Of a DNA stretch of 64,000 bases, positions 58,808-64,000 are shown piece after piece. Each line of letters opens with the position of its first letter. The first letter of the stretch is position 1. The stretch lies in the NCBI RefSeq assembly GCF_947488715.1, contig NZ_CANLAG010000001.1, positions 186,001-250,000 on the forward strand, written 5' to 3'. This DNA is from an uncultured Tateyamaria sp. (GTDB lineage: Bacteria > Pseudomonadota > Alphaproteobacteria > Rhodobacterales > Rhodobacteraceae). The position numbers were made by a program, and so were the translations under genes. Under the pieces are notes generated by a model that had not been told where the DNA came from, ran no database searches, and saw only the letters and a list, made by a program, of their open reading frames with translations.

Positions 58808-58954
58808 ATGCCTTGGGTCGATCCCTCCCTATCGCAAGCGGGTGCACAGACACTCGGAAGTGACTTCGTCAAAACTCACGAAAAGGCGGCCCTTCCAAAA
58901 GGTGTTTCACGCAAAGGTGAGTGGTGCAGGCAGTACACAAGATTGCATCGTTGA
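58808..58954 (+). CDS. Possible 48-residue small protein
   Basis: A short frame starts at ATG 58808, preceded by GGGGGGAG with 7-nt spacing, and ends in TGA at 58954, just before operator copy 5. The sequence starts MPWVDPSLSQAGAQTLG and contains the basic stretch ALPKGVSRKGEWCRQ. No family is recognised. The strong ribosome site argues that it is translated, but nothing else supports it. The rest of the 371-bp gap between the tautomerase and YHS genes (58663-59033) holds only the hairpin at 58690 and the operator. Confidence 0.35.
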   Translation: MPWVDPSLSQAGAQTLGSDFVKTHEKAALPKGVSRKGEWCRQYTRLHR

Positions 58955-58960
58955 AAGAAT

Positions 58961-58978
58961 CTACATACATGTAGGTAG
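58961..58978. promoter_or_regulatory. TetR operator copy 5 (YHS gene promoter)
   Basis: CTACATACATGTAGGTAG is the best match to the shared palindrome: every base of the CTAC, TACATGTA and GTAG blocks is present. It lies 55 bp upstream of the YHS-protein start. Confidence 0.8.
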
Positions 58979-59033
58979 TCATTTTTGACACGCCCAATAC
59001 AATCATTGGCCAAAGGGCCGAAAGGAAAACACC

Positions 59034-59522
59034 ATGAAAAATTTCGCAACAACCAGCGCCATCGTTCTTGCCCTGCTCGGATCTTCGGTCGCAATGACGC
59101 CAGCCTTTGCTGCCGACGAATTCAACGTCGCACCCGGCCTGACATATGCGGGCGTCCCGCTTGGTCTGCACGGTGCCGATCCGGTTGCCCTGCTGGCTGG
59201 TAACCAGGTGGAAGGTGACGCACAGTTCTTCGCCGCGCACGACGGTGTGGCGTATTACTTCACAAGCGCCGAAAACCAAGCCGCGTTCGAAGCAAACCCG
59301 GCAAAGTTCATGCCTCAGAACGGCGGCTTCTGCACGCTCGGCGTCGCATACGCCAAGAAACTGGACGGCAACCCGGACTACGCAACTGTTGTGGACGGCA
59401 AACTGTTTGTCTTCGTGAACCAGGCCGCTCTGGACGCCTTTAACAAGGACCAAGCCGCCCTGACCGCACAAGCGGACGAAAACTGGGTCAAGATCAAGAG
59501 CGTCAAAGCGACAGACCTGTAA
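59034..59522 (+). CDS. Exported YHS-domain protein
   Basis: The 162-residue protein has a signal peptide (MKNFATTSAIVLALLGSSVAMTPAFAA) and then a YHS-like domain: GLHGADPVALLAGNQVEGDAQFFAAHDGVAYYFTSAENQAAFEANPAKFMPQNGGFCTLGVAYAKK. The HGxDPVAL, YYFTSxENxxxFExNPxKF and GGFCTLGVA pieces are the family pattern, which often binds metals or redox groups in the periplasm. AAAGGA precedes the ATG. It is preceded by the best copy of the TetR operator. Confidence 0.9.
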   Translation: MKNFATTSAIVLALLGSSVAMTPAFAADEFNVAPGLTYAGVPLGLHGADPVALLAGNQVEGDAQFFAAHDGVAYYFTSAENQAAFEANPAKFMPQNGGFCTLGVAYAKKLDGNPDYATVVDGKLFVFVNQAALDAFNKDQAALTAQADENWVKIKSVKATDL

Positions 59523-59541
59523 GGTCCTGAACAAACGCGAC

Positions 59542-59566
59542 GGGAGGGCCTGTACTTGGCTCTCCC
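59542..59566 (+). terminator. Hairpin after the YHS gene
   Basis: GGGAGGGCC pairs with GGCTCTCCC with one mismatch around a 7-nt loop, 20 bp after the YHS stop codon. Confidence 0.45.
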
Positions 59567-59637
59567 CATCAAGGTCATACCGCTTTCCGCGCGGCAATTT
59601 TCAAAGCGTCCCAAAACGTCAGCCGCAAAACAAAAGA

Positions 59638-59661
59638 ACCGGACCCGATAAAGGGCCCGGT
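59638..59661 (-). terminator. Terminator after the TauA-like gene
   Basis: Read on the minus strand, ACCGGGCCC pairs with GGGTCCGGT (9 bp, one mismatch, 6-nt loop) and is followed by the T-rich run TTCTTTTGTTTT. It lies 85 bp beyond the stop of the TauA-like gene, so that gene seems to be transcribed alone. Confidence 0.7.
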
Positions 59662-59746
59662 CAAGGCGATCAGCCACGGAAGCAGCCAATAATTCAATGT
59701 ACGGGCGCACCCCGACCAGACGGGAACGCGCCCAATTCGATCCCGA

Positions 59747-60742
59747 TTACATCTCGCTGGCTGCTTGCAACGGGCCAGTGTTGACCGCGTTTTCATAGCT
59801 GCCAAGAGCACTGTCGATGGACCCTGCTGTGACGAACACATCCGCCACACCCTTCATAAAGGTCGCGGCATTGCCACCCAGCCATGTCTGAGACAACTGG
59901 TCCTCAACGCTGGGGAACTTCATGGTCGCGATGGCTGACTTGGCTGCATCCAGGTCCATACCCGCCTGTTCCGCGATCACGGCCAGATTCTCGTCGCTGG
60001 GGTCGGCGTACCAAGCGGCATTTGCATCGGCGGTCACCTTGAGGAACTTCGCCACCACGTCGCCGTTTTCCGCGATAAAGCTTGCAGGCGCAGAGGTCAC
60101 ATCGAACACCAGAATGCCCAGTGCTTCTTTCTCGTCGCCGGTCAGAAGGACATTCCCGTGCTCTTTCATCCGGCTCAAACCGCCGCCATAGCCACAGGCG
60201 AAATCAACCGCACCCTGGCTCAGGGCCGCCGCCCCTTGGTCGGGCGCCATGTCCAGCACTTGCAGGCTGTCCAGAGCGATGCCGAAATGGTCCATCTGAC
60301 GCAAGAAGCCATAGTGCGCCGCTGTACCAAGGGGGACGGCCACTGTCTTGCCAGCCAGTTCGCCTGCGTTGTCCTTGTCGACCTCCAAGCCGGTGCTGAC
60401 CACGCAGTTGTCATTGTCGGAATAGCTCACCGCCACGTCGACGACCTGCAGGTCCTGCCCACCAGACGCGGCAACCACGAACGGTGGAACGCCCTGGCTC
60501 ACCGCGATCTGCACGTCGCCCGACGCCATGGCCGCGCTCATCGCGGTGCCGGTGTCAAAGGACACCCAGTTGACCTTCATGCCCAACGCTTCGTCGTAAG
60601 CGCCCGACGCCTTGGCGGCCATCATGGGCATGGGCCACTCGAGGAAATAGGCCACGGTGATTTCTTCGTGCCCGTCTGCCAGTGCGACATGGCCTGACAT
60701 TGCGACGGCCGCAGCGGCCAAAATGCTGAATGTAGTCTTCAT
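59747..60742 (-). CDS. TauA-like (taurine/nitrate family) substrate-binding protein, orphan
   Basis: The 331-residue periplasmic protein has a signal peptide (MKTTFSILAAAAVAMSGHVALADG) and a TauA/SsuA-type domain: ITVAYFLEWPMPMMAAKASGAYDEALGMKVNWVSFDTGTAMSAAMASGDVQIAVSQGVPPFVVAASGG. No permease or ATPase gene follows; a terminator comes next instead. It is divergent from a FAD oxidase gene across 186 bp, so the two may share a substrate, such as an amine or amino acid. The ligand is not known. Confidence 0.88.
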   Translation of the reverse strand: MKTTFSILAAAAVAMSGHVALADGHEEITVAYFLEWPMPMMAAKASGAYDEALGMKVNWVSFDTGTAMSAAMASGDVQIAVSQGVPPFVVAASGGQDLQVVDVAVSYSDNDNCVVSTGLEVDKDNAGELAGKTVAVPLGTAAHYGFLRQMDHFGIALDSLQVLDMAPDQGAAALSQGAVDFACGYGGGLSRMKEHGNVLLTGDEKEALGILVFDVTSAPASFIAENGDVVAKFLKVTADANAAWYADPSDENLAVIAEQAGMDLDAAKSAIATMKFPSVEDQLSQTWLGGNAATFMKGVADVFVTAGSIDSALGSYENAVNTGPLQAASEM

Positions 60743-60780
60743 GTGTGTACTCCCGTTGGTATGTCACTACGTGATCATAG

Positions 60781-60811
60781 TTTTGCAATACAAAACTTTT
60801 ATTTTGCATAT
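60781..60811. promoter_or_regulatory. Repeats in the TauA-FAD oxidase divergent promoter
   Basis: TTTTGCAATA (60781) and TTTTGCATAT (60802) are near-direct repeats 21 bp apart, two turns of the helix. The first is also part of the inverted repeat TTTTG-n5-CAAAA (60781-60795). They lie in an AT-rich part of the divergent region and could be regulator sites, perhaps of the nearby IclR protein. Confidence 0.4.
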
Positions 60812-60928
60812 TGAGAATAAAAAGCTTGCACCCGATCCGTCAAACCTTTTCTTTGAATGCCGACTGCACCCGCCAGCATCGGCGGTTTGCAGTGCACAAA
60901 TTTTCACAGACCGGGGCATGGCGCAGCA

Positions 60929-62242
60929 ATGGCAACAGGGCAAAATCCCAATTCCACAGGTGATCAAATCCACTGGCACCGCACGGCTGGCCCTGCGCCG
61001 GTTTGCGATAGGCTGTCGTCGCGGCTCAGTGCCGATGTTGTGGTGGTCGGTGGTGGCCTGACGGGTACTCGGACGGCGCTTGGCTTGGCCGAAAGCGGGG
61101 CAAATGTCGTCTTGCTCGAAGGTCGGCAAATCGGCTTTGGCGCATCGGGCCGCAGTGGTGGGCAATGCAATCCTATGTGGCGTGCCACGCCCGACGGTCT
61201 GGCCAAGCGGTTTGGTGACGCGCTGGCCGGTCGTCTGGTGGAAACGACCCTCGGGTCTGCCGATGCGCTCTTTGCGGATATCGACCGCTACGGCATCGCC
61301 TGTGATCCCGTCCAAAACGGCTGGGTACAGGCCGCCCACTGCCGCAGCGCACAACGTGGCCTCGAACGGTTGGGCAAGGCATGGGCAGACGCAGGCGCCG
61401 ACATCCGGTTCCAGGACAAAGCCGCCACAGCCCGCACCAGTGGCTCTTCCAACTATGACTTTTCGCTGTTCCACACCAAGGGTGGGCATGTGCAACCACT
61501 CTCGTTGACGCGCGGCTTTGCACATGCGGCTGTGACCCGCGGTGCCACCCTCTTTGAAAACAGCCCCGTGACCTCGATGACCCACAACGGCGGCAAATGG
61601 ACGGTGACAACCCAAGTCGGATCCGTGACCGCGCCGCAGGTGATCCTGACCACCAATGCCTATTCCGACGATCTGTGGCCCAAATTGCGACAGACGTTCT
61701 TTCCACTGGTCAGCATATCGCTGGCAACGGCGCCCCTGTCAGCCGAACAGCAGGCGAGCGTTCTGCCCGGTGGTGTGACCATCGCCGACACGCGCCGCGC
61801 GATCTATTACTCGCGCTACGACCGCGACAATCGCCTTGTCTTTGGCTGCGTGGGCAGCACGGACAACTCTGCCGACTTTGGCGGCATCGCCCGGCTGAAA
61901 GAGGGCCTTGTCACCGTCTTTCCGCAATTGCGAGACATCGGGATCGAGGCGACGTGGGCCGGGCGCATCGCCGTGACGCCGGATATGATGCCACATCTGC
62001 ACGAACCCGCCCCCGGCGTGCTGGCCGGGTTGGGCTTTAGCGGGCGGGGCATTGCGATGACCTCAGTGATGGCCCGCACATTGGTCAAAAAGGCATCGGG
62101 GGCCGCCGCTGATACGCTGCCCTTTGCCATCAGCCCGGTAAACGCACTGCCGCTGCACTGGGCGTCGCGCAAACTGATCCCGTTGGCCGCCCCCGCCATG
62201 ACCGTGCGGGACAAGATCGACACCATGTTCAACCGCGGCTGA
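60929..62242 (+). CDS. FAD-dependent amine/amino-acid oxidoreductase (DAO/DadA-like)
   Basis: The 437-residue enzyme has VVVVGGGLTGTRTALGLAESGANVVLLEG (FAD-binding, about 37-65) and the GRSGGQCNPMW motif, then a GWVQAAHCRSAQRG region and a C-terminal GRIAVTPDMMPHLHEPAPGVLAGLGFSGRGIAM typical of gamma-glutamylputrescine oxidase/PuuB-like and DadA-like enzymes. It oxidises an amine or D-amino acid and passes electrons to O2 or a carrier. The start is uncertain: ATG 60929 is used, and a longer frame from 60857 is possible. It is followed by a cupin gene. Confidence 0.87.
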   Translation: MATGQNPNSTGDQIHWHRTAGPAPVCDRLSSRLSADVVVVGGGLTGTRTALGLAESGANVVLLEGRQIGFGASGRSGGQCNPMWRATPDGLAKRFGDALAGRLVETTLGSADALFADIDRYGIACDPVQNGWVQAAHCRSAQRGLERLGKAWADAGADIRFQDKAATARTSGSSNYDFSLFHTKGGHVQPLSLTRGFAHAAVTRGATLFENSPVTSMTHNGGKWTVTTQVGSVTAPQVILTTNAYSDDLWPKLRQTFFPLVSISLATAPLSAEQQASVLPGGVTIADTRRAIYYSRYDRDNRLVFGCVGSTDNSADFGGIARLKEGLVTVFPQLRDIGIEATWAGRIAVTPDMMPHLHEPAPGVLAGLGFSGRGIAMTSVMARTLVKKASGAAADTLPFAISPVNALPLHWASRKLIPLAAPAMTVRDKIDTMFNRG

Positions 62243-62263
62243 CCCCACCAAAGGATTTCTCAT

Positions 62264-62614
62264 ATGACTTTCACTCTCTTCCGCGACACCGCTGTGCCTC
62301 GCGTGAAAAAGGACACTGGCGACGCCACCCTGTCCGGTGACCCCGTCCAGCATGCAGAGCTGAAATTTACAGGCCACGACGACACGGTCAAATCGGGCAT
62401 CTGGGATTGCACCGCAGGTGCGTTCCGCGCGGACTATGACGGCATCACCGAATTTTGCCACGTGCTCGAAGGGGGTGCGACGATCACCACCGATACCGGC
62501 GAAACATACGAAGTGGCGGCGGGCGACGCCTTTGTTATGGCGGCGGGCCTGCGCACCACGTGGACAGTGCCGCACTACATCAAAAAGCACTTTGTCATCT
62601 GCGCGGTGGACTAG
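62264..62614 (+). CDS. Cupin-domain protein (DUF861-like)
   Basis: The 116-residue cupin has SGIWDCTAGAFRADYDGITEFCHVLEGGATITTDTGETYEVAAGDAFVMAAGLRTTWTVPHYIKKHFVI, a pattern I recognise from the small (S)-ureidoglycine aminohydrolase/DUF861-type cupins that accompany amine and amino-acid oxidases. The exact reaction is unknown. It is 21 bp after the FAD gene and overlaps the IclR gene by 4 bp at its end. Confidence 0.85.
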   Translation: MTFTLFRDTAVPRVKKDTGDATLSGDPVQHAELKFTGHDDTVKSGIWDCTAGAFRADYDGITEFCHVLEGGATITTDTGETYEVAAGDAFVMAAGLRTTWTVPHYIKKHFVICAVD

Positions 62615-63372
62615 TCGGGGTTCTTGCCGCCAATCATCCGTGTGACCTCTTGGGCCGAGGCAACCAGCGCGTCAGACCACCCCATGATGTCGTCGATGCT
62701 GTGACGGGTGTGCACCGTCCAGATGTTCAACACCGCAATGGGGTCGCCCATATAATTAAAGATCGGCGCGGATATTCCGAGGAAATGATCGTATTCCTCG
62801 CGGTCGTTCGCGGCAAATCCCTGCGCACGGACTTCGCGCAGGGCGGCGCGAAACGTATCGGCGTCGGTGATCGTCCGCTCGGTGAATCGTTCAAACACAT
62901 GATCGCTGAGCATCGCGTCACACACGGCAGGGGGCAGATATGCCATCAGCGCCTTGCCCGAGGCCGAACAATGAACCGGCTCGCGCATGCCGGGCCGCTG
63001 TATCCCACCAAGCGATCCCTTGGCCTCGATCAGTCGCAGGTACACAACATCCGTGCCGTTTGGCACACCCAGCGTCACGTTGCCATCAAACTGCGCGTGC
63101 AGGCGCATCATCTCATCCAGCGCCACGGCTTGAATGTCATAGCCCGAATAGGCGTTGCGCACCAAATCGAACACCTTGGGGCCCAACAGGTAGACCTTGG
63201 ACCCTTTGACATGCTGCACCAACTGTTCATCCGCCGCGATGCCCAGCAACCGGTGCAGTGTGCTTTTGTTCAGCCCCGTTTGTTCCACCAGTTCGGAAAA
63301 GGTCAGCGGCGTGCGCGCTTCGCTGATCACGGTCACAAGGGACATCAATTTCTGAACAATCGAGCTGGTCAT
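62611..63372 (-). CDS. IclR-family transcriptional regulator
   Basis: The 253-residue regulator has the helix-turn-helix MSLVTVISEARTPLTFSELVEQTGLNKSTLHRLLGIAADEQLV (about 10-52) and the IclR effector domain (DEMMRLHAQFDGNVTLGVPNGTDVVYLRLIEAKG...HCSASGKALMAYLPP). The ATG at 63372 begins MTSSIVQKL. An in-frame start further upstream at 63438 has no ribosome site. It converges on the cupin gene and may control the FAD/cupin/TauA set. Confidence 0.9.
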   Translation of the reverse strand: MTSSIVQKLMSLVTVISEARTPLTFSELVEQTGLNKSTLHRLLGIAADEQLVQHVKGSKVYLLGPKVFDLVRNAYSGYDIQAVALDEMMRLHAQFDGNVTLGVPNGTDVVYLRLIEAKGSLGGIQRPGMREPVHCSASGKALMAYLPPAVCDAMLSDHVFERFTERTITDADTFRAALREVRAQGFAANDREEYDHFLGISAPIFNYMGDPIAVLNIWTVHTRHSIDDIMGWSDALVASAQEVTRMIGGKNPD

Positions 63373-63476
63373 GCAGAGCGGAGTATCGTGTTTCAAAAAT
63401 ATCGACAACTGTTGCGGCGGGCCTTGGTCTACTCGCACGCACCAGTGGCCGCCGCTTGCGTTTCCACCTCAACCCT

Positions 63477-63490
63477 CTATCTACAGATAG
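63477..63490. promoter_or_regulatory. Palindrome upstream of the terminal TetR gene
   Basis: CTATCT-AC-AGATAG is a perfect 6-bp inverted repeat 24 bp upstream of the start of the TetR gene. It resembles but is not the same as the CTACnTACATGTAnGTAG motif, so it is probably the autoregulatory site of this second, related TetR protein. Confidence 0.5.
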
Positions 63491-63514
63491 GCCAAACCAG
63501 TGTGGAGCAGTCGG

Positions 63515-64000
63515 ATGAGCAGCGACCGGGAAACGCAGATACTCGATTTCGCCGAACGCGCGATGCGCAAAGGCGGGCTCGATTCCGTCAGCTTTCGCGA
63601 CGTCGCAGCGGCAATCGGCATCAAAAGCGCATCGGTCCACTACCACTTCCCGACCAAGGCGGACCTCGCCGAACGGGTAACACAACGCTATGCCGAACGC
63701 TTTATCGCGGGCTTGGGCGCGCCAGACCTGCCCGATGAGACGCCTGCTGCACGGCTCAACCGTTTGGCCGACGCATATCAGGCGGCCTACGCTCTCGAAG
63801 AATCCACCTGCCTCTGCATGGTCCTGGGGTCCGTTGCCGCGAATATTCCCGGCGCAACCTCTGATCAGGTGCGCCACTTCTACGATCAACTCGGCCAGTG
63901 GATCGCGGCAGCCCTCAAGGGCAGCGCAACGCCGGTATCGCCCGCTTTGGTCATCGCAACGCTGCAGGGTGCGATGGCATTGGCGGTTGCAACAGGTGAC
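63515..64000 (+). CDS. TetR-family regulator, 3' end cut by window
   Basis: The first 162 residues are present. The helix-turn-helix MRKGGLDSVSFRDVAAAIGIKSASVHYHFPTKADLAERVTQRY is close to that of the TetR at 43163 (DLAAAIGVKNSSIHYHFKAKKDLA). CLCMVLGS in the C-terminal domain also recalls the Cys-x-Cys of that protein (CMCGML). GGAG precedes the ATG with 8-nt spacing. The frame is open to the last base, so the protein continues beyond the window. Confidence 0.9.
   Translation, partial: MSSDRETQILDFAERAMRKGGLDSVSFRDVAAAIGIKSASVHYHFPTKADLAERVTQRYAERFIAGLGAPDLPDETPAARLNRLADAYQAAYALEESTCLCMVLGSVAANIPGATSDQVRHFYDQLGQWIAAALKGSATPVSPALVIATLQGAMALAVATGD

Noticed and set aside
59575-59850. A minus-strand frame running through the end of the TauA-like gene with a hydrophobic C-terminal half
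   Set aside because: Its first part is out of frame within the TauA-like gene, and the second part overlaps a likely terminator. No ribosome site or family was found.

Overview
The window looks like a chromosome segment of a marine Rhodobacteraceae (Roseobacter-group) alphaproteobacterium. The reasons are the high-GC coding style, a leuC-leuD-leuB locus with two extra genes inserted, an smo/mtl-type polyol operon, a BKACE plus branched-chain-type ABC operon, an MttB/dimethylglycine-dehydrogenase-like operon and many small ATGA-coupled genes. I saw no phage, insertion sequence, CRISPR array or rRNA. There is one tRNA (Pro, anticodon CGG). The taxonomic call rests on recognising families, not on a search.

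Layout. 1-3.2 kb: housekeeping (rlmH, rsfS), a DUF2975/Xre-like pair and a metallo-hydrolase. 3.2-10.3 kb: an MscS-type channel, then leuC, leuD, a membrane protein, an EEP-family hydrolase and leuB. 10.4-14.1 kb: a lipoprotein, an EamA exporter, tRNA-Pro and a 673-residue RTX protein. 14.3-23.9 kb: one long minus-strand operon (cyclase, cupin, SDR, hydroxyacid dehydrogenase, LIV-type ABC transporter, BKACE) with a divergent IclR regulator, probably for uptake of a beta-hydroxy or beta-keto acid and its cleavage with acetyl-CoA. 24.0-28.6 kb: a FAD/GcvT dehydrogenase, an MttB-family methyltransferase and a TetR regulator, probably for methylated amine demethylation. 28.7-29.8 kb: pobA. 30.1-37.3 kb: a polyol (sorbitol/mannitol) ABC transporter with two dehydrogenases and an AraC regulator.

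37.4-46.7 kb is a detoxification-like island: SDR, two TetR regulators, quinone-oxidoreductase-like protein, Tat-exported metallo-hydrolase, AhpD-like protein, three NTF2-like paralogues, GST and old yellow enzyme. Its central TetR gene and its NTF2 genes are preceded by an 18-bp palindrome (CTAC-n-TACATGTA-n-GTAG). The same palindrome recurs 15 kb away in front of a tautomerase gene and a YHS-domain gene, so I infer one dispersed regulon with five operators.

47.9-57.5 kb: a polar-amino-acid-type ABC transporter co-transcribed with hpaI, hpaH and an aldehyde dehydrogenase, divergent from a class-V aminotransferase and a class II HDAC-like deacetylase, with a LysR regulator at the end. AT-rich palindromes shared between the central divergent promoter and the LysR promoter tie this catabolic unit together. 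57.7-64 kb: GNAT, tautomerase, YHS protein, an orphan TauA-like binding protein, a FAD amine/amino-acid oxidase with a cupin partner, an IclR regulator, and a TetR gene that runs off the window.
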